Source: Rhipicephalus microplus
Lineage: Eukaryota > Arthropoda > Arachnida > Ixodida > Ixodidae
Assembly (NCBI RefSeq): GCF_043290135.1
Contig: NC_134710.1
Span: 456,754,376-456,818,375 of the forward strand
Length of the DNA: 64,000 nucleotides
Reading direction: 5' to 3'
Program-made: the position numbers and the translations under genes
In this document: piece by piece, positions 9,237 to 22,603 of the stretch
Layout of the letters: each line of letters begins with the position of its first letter
How positions within the stretch are numbered: position 1 is the stretch's first letter
The notes under the pieces: generated by a model
What the model was told of the DNA's origin: nothing
Database searches by the model: none
The model's input: only the letters and a program-made list of their open reading frames with translations

Positions 9237-9935
9237 GTGTGTTATCTCGGCACCATAAATACACGTCAATATATTGTATGTTTTTCTATACTAGAGAAGG
9301 CATGTATAAGTATTTCTAAGGATCATAGCGTTTATTACGCTGCGCTGACAATACGACGCGATGCTCAGAAAGGCAAGGGTTTCGAACGTTCTGCTAAGAC
9401 GACACGGCGGTGGCACCTGCTCGTCTCTTTGCGTTCTAAACCTTATCGCCTCCAAGACAGGCGCAAACGCCTTCATTCGTTTACGAAGATAACTGCAGAT
9501 AGCGGTCGTGTCTAACGTGCCTTGATGCGCTCGTTCGCCTTCGCTGCACGGATTGAGACTCTCTAACCCATGCCTCCACAAAACAATTCGCCAATTTTCT
9601 CACGCAGAACATCAAATAAACGTTTTGTTCACTCTCTCCAGTAACAAGACTGTCGTCTTTCGACGAGATTTGCAGTGAAACATGCAGATACGAGAGCCAA
9701 TATTTTTTTTTCTTGTTCACCTAATAACACTAGCTCATACCCAATGAGAGGGATTGGACGAGAGTAGGGTATTTTCATATAATAATGTTAAGCTTTAGAG
9801 TATAGAAGTTTCTATATTGAAATGATTGTAGATTGCATGGAAAATGATGACGCTTGATAATATGTGTGTCTAATAAAAACGAAATATACTTTCGGTAAAT
9901 ATTAGCAAATAAATAATGGAAAAAGAACGTCTACA
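9237..9935. repeat. Dispersed repeat, part A, copy 2 with upstream half
   Basis: 9603-9935 matches 1-331, and 9237-9602 matches the reverse-strand copy at about 43650-44030. The upstream half can be translated in a conserved-looking frame (9237-9515, and its counterpart 43753-43989 minus), but the similarity is equally good at the DNA level and frames are not preserved throughout, so I treat it as non-coding repeat. Confidence 0.75.
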
Positions 9936-9954
9936 CACACACACACACACACAC

Positions 9955-10034
<80 letters not shown>
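9933..10034. repeat. (CA)n(TA)n compound microsatellite
   Basis: About 25 bp of CA followed by about 77 bp of uninterrupted TA, between parts A and B of the dispersed repeat. Open frames of alternating Ile-Tyr in this tract are artefacts. Confidence 0.97.
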
Positions 10035-10037
<3 letters not shown>

Positions 10038-10262
10038 CCGACACAATACAATAAACATACTCCTCACTTTGTCAATTTATTAGTATCAATATTATAGCCT
10101 CGGACAGCCACGCCAACCTTCGCATTGGAGAATAAACAGAAAAAAACCCAATGAACAAGATGGCAGGCACAGATCAATGCATTTCAATACCTAAAAGGGT
10201 TCTAAAAGGGTTATGCCTACTGTTGAAAACCGTCTGCAGCTCACAAAGAAATTATTTATTGC
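10035..10262. repeat. Dispersed repeat, part B, copy 2
   Basis: Counterpart of 8716-8950. Here A, microsatellite and B are contiguous, giving the undisturbed structure of the unit. Confidence 0.75.
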
Positions 10263-13200
10263 TTCCAGTTCACCACAGAATGCGCCCAGTAGCGAAAATG
10301 CCTGAGCAGATCTGTGTTTGTATACATTTACATTCAGTATGCCGCAGCGCAGCCATGTGAGAGCTACTTCTAGTTCACAGGTTTCACAAAATTTTCTCCA
10401 CCAGAATAATAATAGGTGGGATATTCGGTGGAGTTTGTCAGTGCTGTGTCTCCAAAAGCTTCCTGGATCACATGCCTGCGTAATCGAGCAGCAGTTACAT
10501 AAATAAATGATAAAAAGTATGGTTACTTTGATCAAATTATGAACGAGTTGGCTAAATAGTCAGGTGTTTTGTTAACAAAAAGCCCTTTATTTTCAAACAC
10601 CCAAACGGATCATAACTTTTCAATTGCTCCGGTAGTAGTGGATGGAATGCCTCTTTTACGTGTGATTCAGCACTAACAAAAGGTGCTGCAAATAGAGATA
10701 GAGAATATGGTATTATATCAGCTGCCGTAATATCGGTCTCCAAATTGTGTAAGGTAAGCACAATACTGCCGGAAACTAAACCACAAAAAGAGGTACGAAA
10801 TCTTGTAGTCGACTGAGGAAGTAACACCAATCTCAATTAGGGCTAAGTGAGTTGACGGTGGTCTTTTCTTCATATTGTGATACAGCTATGACAATAATAC
10901 CAATCGTTACGATACTGTGCAGGTTATCTGCAAATGAGCCATCTAACACAAGGTGGCAAGAATTTCTCCAATATAAGAAAAAAAATGTTATCGAGTTGCG
11001 TTTCCTCAGCATTAGAAGTATAACGAGCGAGGATGTTATCGCATATACACGCAATCAGAGTATGCAGCTAGTTTCGTTCAATTTAATTTTCAACGTGTGA
11101 TGTCGAGGCCATAAAACACCGAAAAATAATTCCAAAAAATACTGCTGGCTGTTGTAACGTTGAGTTGTATATTCTTGTGAATGTCTGAACAGTCTGAACT
11201 TGTAAATTACAAGGAACAGAAGAGACCTGGTATATAGGAAGAACACATTGTTAGCAACTCTTTTAGGCAGGTCAAAATATGAGCGCATTTGTTATCTTTT
11301 CAAAAAATAATAAGTTCAGAATTTGTAGACTCGAGCCCCACAGAAATGTACACAACACACTTTCGGAATAGGACGAACGTAATGCGATATACCATTATAA
11401 GAGAGGCATAGCATACCGAGCTTTGCGGCACCGCGAGCTTACCGTGATAGAGGGATCAGAGGGCGCATGCAAAGATACGTACGTTACTCTTACTGCTTCT
11501 GTACACGTACTATTTTTCAAATTTCAGTGTGCGTAAGCATGGTGGTGGTTTCATACGCCAGCTCGGAAGTGATTTGGTGTAGTTTCAAGATTCAGTTGGT
11601 TCAATTCAAGCGACTGTTTAAAATGGCTTCGCTTGCCTATTGTTAGACTCTATGACTAAGTATTAGGGATAAGCTAGCGTAAATTTCAATATAGCTTCCG
11701 ATTTCGAACGTGTATAGTCATAACTGAAGATTGTAGTAAACAGTTCGGCAACATGAAAGGTTTTGTTTTTGGTGCGTGGTTAAAATTTGTTTGCTTTTTT
11801 GGTACAGAAATAAACTTGTAACAGTTCTTTGTTCGGTGACACATGCAAAAATTCTTATTACCGTTTCTTTCTCACTGTTCTTTATCTTAACAACCCTCCA
11901 ATAAATGAAGCCACTATAAGAGCAGGGGCACGTAAACCACGTACTCGTTAGCTATCTTGCTAAACTGCAAGACGTGGTCCGCAACAAACGTTTCCTGCAT
12001 GGTAACGCTATTACTTTAACCTCCGCTACCATGCTAATGGTAAAATATAACTCTCTATTAGTGTTTCTCATTTCATACCTATGCGATAGTTGTTTAGCTT
12101 TCACAATACACCAATGGCGTACGCACATTTTCTGGCTATATATTCGATGTGAGGTCCCCAGACCAGTGATTTAATAATATATACTACAATGTATACGTTA
12201 GGGTACACCTTCGGTATATACTCAAGGTGATAATTTAGTAAAATGACCACGGCAGTGGGAAAACAAGAAGGGGACATTTATTCTGAATAAGTAGAAAACG
12301 GTTGCCATGGAGCCACCTCCCTGAGATATATAAGGCAAGTTTGTAGCCGCTCATATATGGCCTAAATGTTATCTGCCGTTGCAAAAGAGCACAACATTGT
12401 CTGCATAAACATAATATAACCACGGTAAGTTTCATCATGTGCGCATATAGTGGAACTACTCACTGCTATTTTAGCGACCGGATAATTTACTGTGCACTTA
12501 CGCCGTTAGGGGTGCTCAACACGACTAACCTTTTTATTTTAGGAGGTATCAAGCGACCGTTGAAAAGTAGTTACCGTGTCGCTTTTCATGAACATGGAGA
12601 AAAATATTTTTATTACAAATACTACTAATAAAAGAGCGGTGACTAAAATTCAACTATTCAGAATATTTTAATGTTCGAAAAGCAGCAGCTCAATGGCATC
12701 GATTGCGTTGGTCGGTTAATTTGTTTCAATTGTACCTCGTTCAGCCGCGCTACTTTTTACTGAGTGGCTTCACGAATCTCCGTTGTAACTCATCTTTGAT
12801 ATATCAATGCGAGCTTGCGTGTTAAGCTTTACGTGCCGCTACGACGAAGCGCAGGTGTATAAACCTGTGAATTACGTCATTTGGCTTGCCTTACCAACTT
12901 CTGGCTGCGCAGCTTCGAGTCTAAAAATTTAACGCCGGCAAATCACTGTGAGACTGCCTACGTAAACGAAATAATCATGCACAATGCGGGCGTGCTCACC
13001 TGTGAGTGAAATTACGTCTTTTGAATCTAAACTTGGACCCTTAATTTGGCATGCGCTACAGCTTTTGTAATTTCAAAAGGCTTTCAGCTTGTTGAGAAAA
13101 TATGATGCACACCTTAGGAATGTTTGAGATTGTTTACTTCGTTCTCACATTCGCTTCAAATATCTTTACTGCTAAACTTTGTAGCCTATAAGACATATTC

Positions 13201-14554
13201 ACAGCATAGGTTCTTTCTGTGTGTTCTTAAATCTAGTCTTCTTCAATAAATGGTCATAAATTCTTCACAAGGTAGAGCCAAGTGAACCTTTAGTACATGT
13301 ACCTTTTTACACACTTTTCGCAACTTTGTAATCAAGCATATTACATTTGCATAAAACATGTAGGTAATTTAGTTGCGCAATTACCTAGCTTTGCCCTCTG
13401 AAGAACGTCTGTAAACAAATTCAACACAAATTCACAAAAATAGCGAAGCTGTGTCCATGCTATATTTTTTATATGCAGTGTTCTCATATACATACTCCTT
13501 TGTCATGCACCACAAATCCGTTCAAGCTTTTACCAGAGTTACCAGGACTGTTTTTTTCCTCCTATAATCTAACCGCAGCATTCAAGGAACTGCTCATATC
13601 AGTTTACGCTGACATCCTTCATCGCTCTTCATATACCTCAAGCCAGCGGAGAATGTGTCATCAGTGAAACCAAGCTCTTTGTCCAAAATTTGCGCAAGGT
13701 ATGGTTGAAGACACTCAATTTTTTCAACCTATTTACTTTTAACCAATTATGTCTTACCCTCCTCATGACTTCGTATTTTTTTCTGTCTTCTCAGAAAACT
13801 GAACAAAAGAAAAACTATTCATCTTCATGCTATTCAAATCAAGTCATAAGAAGCTCAAAGTTGATAGTGACAACCTCACGTGTCGCCAATATACCAGAAG
13901 GACAAATAGAAGCCTCATACTGAAAAGCAGTGATAGTAGACAGTATGTTCAAGTTGTGCGAATACGGGTGCACAGATTGTTGTTGCTTGCTTTATGAATT
14001 AGTGAGGTTACAGAAAATATGCAGGATTTCAATTTTTGGAGAGTGCATGTGTTGGCGTGCAATGCTGTATTTCACTCCACATGTCAATTTTGCATCGAGT
14101 ATCTCTGATAACTACGCAACAAATGGATATGTGGCAGTGCATAATTTCAGCACTTCTTTTTCAAATTGAGTATAGAATTCTGTGAATATGAATACTGTTG
14201 CAAAGCAGTTGTGGGTACAGCTGCAAAAGTGCTGAAACTAAGGTATTGATACCATTTGCGTTTTAAGAGTGACTCTGTCAAAGTTCTGAAAAGAGAAACT
14301 GTGCAAGAACTCGTCCTTTATTTTGCAAGACATCTTCCAGAGGTAGCCAGCACAGAGACGAACTATTAGAGCGAAATAACTAGAACCATAAGCATCGTGT
14401 TTATCAAATTCGGCAAATATTCTCAAGTCATGAATGATAATCTGCCTGTAACCCTCCAGAGAGATGTATATAACAGGTGCATCTTGCCGGTACTTACCTT
14501 TGGAGCAAAACTCTGTAGGAGACAACCAGAGGTCAGCTTGAATTGAGGATGACG
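10263..14554. other. AT-rich non-coding stretch
   Basis: Only short, low-quality open stretches on both strands with no recognisable domain. No repeat, RNA gene or promoter could be supported by eye. It may be intergenic or intronic. Confidence 0.5.
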
Positions 14555-14905
14555 CAGCGAGCAAGAGAAAAGGAGATAATAGGTGTAACCTTAAGAAACA
14601 AGAAAATGGCAGTGTGGGTCAGGGAAGGAACCGTGGTTCAGGATATCATAGCTAAAATAAAGAAAATGGACATGGGCCGTGACAGTAGCACGTAGGCAGG
14701 AACACTACTGGTCGTTAAGGGTAACTGACTGGATTCCCAGAGAAGGCAAATGTACGAGGGGGAGACAAAGTTAGGTGGGCTCAGGACATCAAATTGTTTG
14801 CAGGTATAACGTTGCAGCCGAAAGCACAAGACCAGGTTCATTGGTAGAACGTCGAAGAGGTCTTTGCCCTGCAGTAGGTGTATTCAAGCTGATGATGATG
14901 ACACG
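14555..14905 (+). mobile_element. LINE 3' end (RTE-like), decayed
   Basis: Scattered frames give pieces typical of the C-terminus of an arthropod non-LTR retrotransposon: VWVREGTVVQDIIAKIKK, DSQRRQMYEGETK and a final LPCSR-type ending. The sequence then runs into a short GATGATGATGA tail, the usual 3' microsatellite of RTE-type LINEs. Only the last few hundred bases of the element are present and several indels break the frame. Clade assignment is tentative. Confidence 0.5.
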
Positions 14906-16062
14906 CAAAGAACAAGCACCGACAAGCGCGCAAACAGTAAGCCTTACCGTTACAACGCTTGTAAATATTTATGCTTCAAAACAAGTTTGTTTATATGACA
15001 CACCTAACGCAATCAAAATGACATTTAATCAGTCATTTGCATTCGCTCACATTTCTTTCACTGTGACTCTATGACCATTATTCTCAGCGTGCTCATGTGC
15101 TCCAGGTGAGAATCCGAAATCTCATCTGCTGAGAAGTGTTTCTGCTTGGTTGTTTTCCACCTTTATTGACTTAAGTTTGGTTTGATTTCACATAATGTTG
15201 TGATCACTTCAGAAAGACTTCTGCGAGCAGCAACCAAAACAATGGGCTGTCAGTTGAATGAACCATTTTGAATACCACTGTGTTCAAACTATCGAGAAAT
15301 TTCGCCCCATTGAAGCACATGGGCTGTGCGCTTTTACTTAACTGAGTGCAAATGGCGAACATTTACTGTAATAATAATTGTTTTATGTACACAACCTGAC
15401 ACATGACAAGGCAATTGAAAGGTATGGTAGTTTTTACACAACATTGGCTGAGTGCACTCGGTAGGTATAGTCGTAGTTGACCAGTGTTTGTACCAGCTGA
15501 TAATTCGAATGTTCACTAACAGGTTTTTCCTTGATCTTGCTGTGAACTTTGTAGGCAAAATACTAGTTTTGTACGATACCTATGTTAAGAGAGACGCAGA
15601 CAGTCATGTAGAGGTCAAGAGTGAAAATGTGAATTCAGCTTCTGTCGTTATCCATCGTTTGCGCAGTATGTTTAAAGACTATGCACGATTGGCACATAAA
15701 AAGACTCAGTTATTCACCTTTGAGGATCATTCAAAAAGTAATTCAAAAACTTTGAGAGTCATTCAAAAAGTAAGGACTATTTGGTTGTTAAGAAATAAAT
15801 ATTCGTTAGTTTGCCAAAAAACGAATCTCACATTTCTCCAGAATGACTTCTAACGTTTTCATACTTTTCGTACCGTCCTACCAGTTTATTTAGTCAATCT
15901 GCATGAAAGATCGCCACCTCGTAATTGAATCTGTTGTGAACGGTGATCTTGATTTTCTCACTGTCTTCAATTCACACCCCGGCCCACCGTTTCAAGATTA
16001 AGAACATAAAATATTCGCATGGTGCTGGCTCAGGACAGTAGGGCGTGCAATCAGTGTACCCC

Positions 16063-16065
<3 letters not shown>
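14906..16065. other. Non-coding stretch
   Basis: No supported gene. The 133-codon open stretch at 15452-15853 has no recognisable domain, and its C-terminal part is built from a short imperfect duplication (around 15720-15775, TCATTCAAAAAGTAA repeated), so it is not called as a gene. Confidence 0.5.

Positions 16066-16095
<30 letters not shown>
16066..16095. repeat. (TA)n microsatellite, left of mariner-type element
   Basis: Alternating TA immediately before the left inverted repeat. A TA dinucleotide borders both ends of the transposon, in line with TA target use by the superfamily. Confidence 0.95.
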
Positions 16096-16097
<2 letters not shown>

Positions 16098-16548
16098 GGG
16101 TGTTCAAAATTAAGCTTTATGATTTTTTTAAAATTAGGCGCTCGAAGGCACGTGAGAACCACTTGTGCAAATAAGTTAAGCGGCCAGGGGGACAGAAAGT
16201 TAGATGATAATTATCGCTGTCAGCAGCCCAATTAACTAAAATTTAATAATTAACTTTTTACTGGCTGCGGTAAGTTGGCATGTTTATATTGAAAAAATGT
16301 AGGCAGTGGTGTTTGTACACAGTTTCAGTTGGAAGATTTTTTCTAGCACGCCTGTGTTCCGAGATATCCGGCTCCAAAGTTTAATTGTCTTTCGCACGAT
16401 TACGCATGCAAGAGGGTGAGGGTCCGCGCAAAGCTCCTCCCTAAAGTGACGCATCTGTTGCGTGTGGTGTTTAGTGTGTGAAGAGGGTGGAAGCGTAGGC
16501 ATAGGTGATAGCAATTACCCTTGCCCTCTTCGGCCGTCGAAATCAAAA
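16096..16548 (+). repeat. Left terminal inverted repeat (453 bp)
   Basis: Inverted copy of 18193-18645. A 76-codon open stretch (16284-16514 minus) is encoded identically within both repeats; it is more likely a by-product of the inverted repeat than a gene. Long subterminal inverted repeats usually hold several transposase sites, but none can be identified by eye. Confidence 0.93.
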
Positions 16549-16885
16549 ATCGAAGAACGCTTGCAACCAGTGTCGTAACACGCAACTGCAGAGCCTCTAA
16601 CGATAGTGGCAGATACCATGCCGAGATAATGGTGCGAGCGGAGAATCTGGATGCCAGTGCGCGTGCGTAATAATCACTAGAGAAGCATGCGTGGTCGTTG
16701 CCTGGGCTACGCGAATAGCGTGACTGCTGATGTCCGAGTACTGTAACTTTTATTGAAACAAGAGCAACAACTCCACCAATAATAACTGAAACAGTTTTAT
16801 CCTTGCTAACGCATATTTCCTGCTGCTACATAAGCATATTTCGGTCATGCACAAATCTCATCGAAACTCTTCACCTCTCAAGACG

Positions 16886-17989
16886 TCAATGCCCCAAAAA
16901 GTGTTCAAAATGCCTGCCTTCGGCAGCAACGCAAAGCATGAACCGCTGTCGCGTCGACTCGATGACTCGGCGCAGTACTTCTGCAGGAATACTCGCACAG
17001 GCAGATGTTATCCTGTCCTTCATGTCATTAACATCGCTGGGCTCTGTTACGTAAACTCGATCTTTAACGTAGCCCCAAAGGAAAAAGTCGAGCGGAGAAA
17101 GGTCAGGTGATCTTGGTGGCCAAAACATCGCTCCTGCGCGCCCAATCCACTGTTGTGGAAAACGTCTGTCCAACCAGTTCTTCGCCCTGGTAGAAAAATG
17201 TGGTGGTGCTCCATCGTGCTGAAACCATACTTGACGCAGGTCATTCAGGGAAAGACTGCAGACAAGATCATCAATGACAACACCTAATATTTCTTCTGTG
17301 TACATCTTTCCGTTCAAGTTGTCCTCAAAAAAGTGAGGTCCGATGATCCTGTCCCCGAGTATGCCGCACCACACATTCACACTCCAGCGAACTTGATGCT
17401 TGTGCTGCCTCAGCCAGTGTGGGTTTTCTTGTGCCCAATAATGGGCGTTGTGAAGATTAACACTTCCATTTCGGCAAAACCGAGCTTCATCAGTCCAAAT
17501 TATTCTGTGCAAAAAGTCATTTTCTTGATCAGTTTTGATGAGGCCCCAATTGCAGAAGTCAACTCGCCTTTCAAAGTCCGCCTCATTTAGGTCCTGATGA
17601 AGGTAAACGTGATATGGATGGAACTTGTGCTTTCTTAAAACATTTGTGACTGTTCCGATGCTGCGACCGCACTGATCGGCAATCTGTCGGATGCTGAGCT
17701 CTGGCATCGAGGTTACGCACGCGACAACGTCGATTTCAAAGTCTTCATCGACGATTGCCTTCCTGGTCCGTCTCGGAAGGTGGACAGAGCCTGTTGTGCA
17801 GAAGCGTCGAAACAGGTTTGTGAAAGTGGGCCTTGTTGGAAGGGGACGGTGTGGGTGGCGAGACGCGTAAAGCTCCATTGCTAACGAAGCGTTGCCATTC
17901 ATTTCAGCCATTGCAAGCACCACGTCTACTTTTACTTTGGTAGAATACCTCACGCCAGAAGCAGCCATATTAGCTCGAAAGGACTCCAC
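16886..17989 (-). CDS. DD41D mariner/Tc1-type transposase (367 aa)
   Basis: Cut-and-paste transposase, nuclear, acting on the flanking inverted repeats. Residues about 14-150 carry helix-turn-helix DNA-binding segments, including LSIRQIADQCGRSIGTVTNVL at 98-118. The catalytic core has D167 in IIWTDEARF, D259 in WFQHDGAPPHF and a third acid, D301, in SPDLSPLDFFLWG. There are 41 residues between the second and third acids, hence DD41D, the spacing reported for rosa-type mariner relatives. No stop or frameshift is visible, and the length fits the superfamily. The start at 17989 gives the longest product; M8 is an alternative. The gene is alone between the inverted repeats. No introns are apparent. 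Confidence 0.92.
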   Translation of the reverse strand: MESFRANMAASGVRYSTKVKVDVVLAMAEMNGNASLAMELYASRHPHRPLPTRPTFTNLFRRFCTTGSVHLPRRTRKAIVDEDFEIDVVACVTSMPELSIRQIADQCGRSIGTVTNVLRKHKFHPYHVYLHQDLNEADFERRVDFCNWGLIKTDQENDFLHRIIWTDEARFCRNGSVNLHNAHYWAQENPHWLRQHKHQVRWSVNVWCGILGDRIIGPHFFEDNLNGKMYTEEILGVVIDDLVCSLSLNDLRQVWFQHDGAPPHFSTRAKNWLDRRFPQQWIGRAGAMFWPPRSPDLSPLDFFLWGYVKDRVYVTEPSDVNDMKDRITSACASIPAEVLRRVIESTRQRFMLCVAAEGRHFEHFLGH

Positions 17990-18192
17990 GTGGATTTCCT
18001 TGGTAGACCTTCAATGCAGAGACGCTGTGCTCTAACCGGAGGCACCCTAGTGCAGGACGGTCCTGCTAACGCGTTCACAAGAAGATGTCTCAGTGTGATC
18101 TAAAGTCACGAAAAAACGTCGCGAAAAATGGTCTCCTGTTATCGCGTTCATCAGGATCATGCGTAAGGCTCATGGCGCACCGCGCTGTCACA

Positions 18193-18645
18193 TTTTGATT
18201 TCGCCGGCCGAAGAGGGCAAGGGTAATTGCTATCACCTATGCCTACGCTTCCACCCTCTTCACACACTAAACACCACACGCAACAGATGCGTCACTTTAG
18301 GGAGGAGCTTTGCGCGGACCCTCACCCTCTTGCATGCGTAATCGTGCGAAAGACAATTAAACTTTGGAGCCGGATATCTCGGAACACAGGCGTGCTAGAA
18401 AAAATCTTCCAACTGAAACTGTGTACAAACACCACTGCCTACATTTTTTCAATATAAACATGCCAACTTACCGCAGCCAGTAAAAAGTTAATTATTAAAT
18501 TTTAGTTAATTGGGCTGCTGACAGCGATAATTATCATCTAACTTTCTGTCCCCCTGGCCGCTTAACTTATTTGCACAAGTGGTTCTCACGTGCCTTCGAG
18601 CGCCTAATTTTAAAAAAATCATAAAGCTTAATTTTGAACACCCGG
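18193..18645 (-). repeat. Right terminal inverted repeat (453 bp)
   Basis: Inverted copy of 16096-16548 with one substitution noted near the inner end (CCGGC against CCGTC). The region 17990-18192 between this repeat and the transposase start is the presumed 5' untranslated leader and promoter; no TATA box is obvious. Confidence 0.93.
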
Positions 18646-21039
<2,394 letters not shown>

Positions 21040-21185
21040 GGAAGACGTATGATGTGGACTCCGTATTTTATGGAAAGACGTATGAAGCAGAAATTGAAAG
21101 ACGTATGATGCGGACTCCGCATTTTATGGAGAGACGCTAGAGGCGGACTCCGCATTTTATGGAACGACGTATCATGCAGAAAAAC
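21040..21185. repeat. Imperfect minisatellite
   Basis: Units built on GAAAGACGTATGATGCGGACT followed by CCGCATTTTATGGA occur about three to four times with substitutions and one unit carrying GAAGCAGAAATT. The unit spacing is irregular, roughly 33-57 bp. Confidence 0.65.
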
Positions 21186-22407
21186 TGAAATGTGTGCATG
21201 TTACGTCCGAATCTAGTGCAAAAGAATATAATGTGTAAATTGAATAGACGTCCACATCTTGAGTACATGAAATACTGTGTACAAATCACAATATTTCTTA
21301 AATATGCATGATGAGGGATTGAATCATCGGGATCTTTTAAATTGTCGTGTTGTAGAAGCAAAATTAGCTTTTAACTAAAATTTGTTACAAAGCTACTAAA
21401 GTAACATGCTAGCGATCATAAATGGTGGTTACGTTGCAACGCATTATTGCATTGTTCTATGCAAGATTTTACGAACTTATAAAGTTATTATTTGCAATAC
21501 AGAAGCATTATTATACACATCAGCCCTCCTACAATCAATATATTTTTTATTTGTATGTATGTTTCAGCTGTGAATAGCGACATTGCAGTGTTGATGGTAC
21601 ACAAGTGAGGTGACTACACCGTAATTTCACAAGCTCCACCTAAGCCACAGGATGGTGGCACAAAACACAATGTAACAGCAATTTTAAAATGAAATCCTAA
21701 AACATAAATAATAACCATAGCACTGTGAAAGTGTGGCGCTGTGTTTATCTCATGAACGCCTTGTGGAGATCGGCGAAATGCTGCTTGAGGCTCCGGAACC
21801 ACTGTAGATTTGGGAGGTCACAGCCACAGAACTTATGTGGCCTTCATAGGCACCTGAAAGTGTAATTATTTAGCACGAATAATGTCAGAGACACATGTTA
21901 GCACCTTTGTTTACATGCAGAAGAAATATAACACAAAGAATGAAACTTAAAATGTAAGGCACACAATCCTTCATGTTATGCATATGTGAATAATAGAAGA
22001 AATAGGTGTATAAATTAGTTCTGCCACATTAAAAAAAACAGCATGCTTATCACAGTGAAAATAACTAGGTTGTCACGATTTTCAATGGTAGAGATAATCT
22101 ATTGATATGTCTTTAGGAGAATTATGATTTAAATGCTTCCTGCACAGTAAAACTTTAGGAACTACCAGTGAAAGCTCTTAATGTACATTTAATAGTGTGT
22201 GCATGTACATCTGCTGCCTTTATATTATACAGTTTGTGCACGAAATTGTCATCTTGAACAATTTTAGAGGTATACCTATGCAAATTATGAAAGTTAAAAT
22301 CACCATGAAAGCAAGCAGGATCAGGCAGGTGCCATTAAAAGTCTGTGCAAGCCAGACAACTATAACCGAACTGCACAAAAATAGGAGAGCAAGAGTAGCA
22401 GAAGTTC
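21186..22407. other. AT-rich non-coding stretch
   Basis: No gene, repeat or RNA feature could be supported. Confidence 0.5.
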
Positions 22408-22603
22408 GGCTGCTGACCCACAGGTCACGGTATCGAATTCCGGCTGCATTTCCGATGGAAGCAGAAATGCTGTAGGCACGTGTGCTCAGATTTGGGTGCA
22501 CGTTAAGGAACCCCAAGTAGTCGAAATTTTGAGAGCCCTCCACTACGGCGTATCTCATAATCATATAGTGGTTTTGGAACGTAAAACCCCACATATCAAT
22601 TAA
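22408..22603 (+). mobile_element. ATCA-tailed tRNA SINE, 5'-truncated
   Basis: Matches the SINE family from the anticodon-like region onward (GGCTGCTGACCCACAGGTCAC, then the body with CAGATTTGGGTGCACGTTAA and CCCACATATCAATTA). The first 35 or so bases with the A box are missing. It has more substitutions than the copy at 59940-60183. Confidence 0.85.

Larger units (their letters stand above)
16096..18645 (-). mobile_element. Mariner/Tc1-superfamily DD41D transposon, apparently complete
   Basis: 2550-bp element with terminal inverted repeats of about 453 bp at 16096-16548 and 18193-18645, each starting CCGGGTGTTCAAAATTAAGC when read inward. The two repeats differ at only one position I could find, near their inner ends. 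A full transposase frame lies between them on the minus strand. The near identity and the open frame suggest recent insertion. Both sides are TA microsatellite, so the TA target duplication is there but cannot be distinguished from the background. Confidence 0.92.

Noticed and set aside
15452..15853. 133-codon plus-strand frame
   Set aside because: No domain, and its C-terminal third comes from an imperfect local duplication.
16284..16514. 76-codon frame, identical at 18227-18457
   Set aside because: It exists twice only because it lies in the terminal inverted repeats of the transposon.
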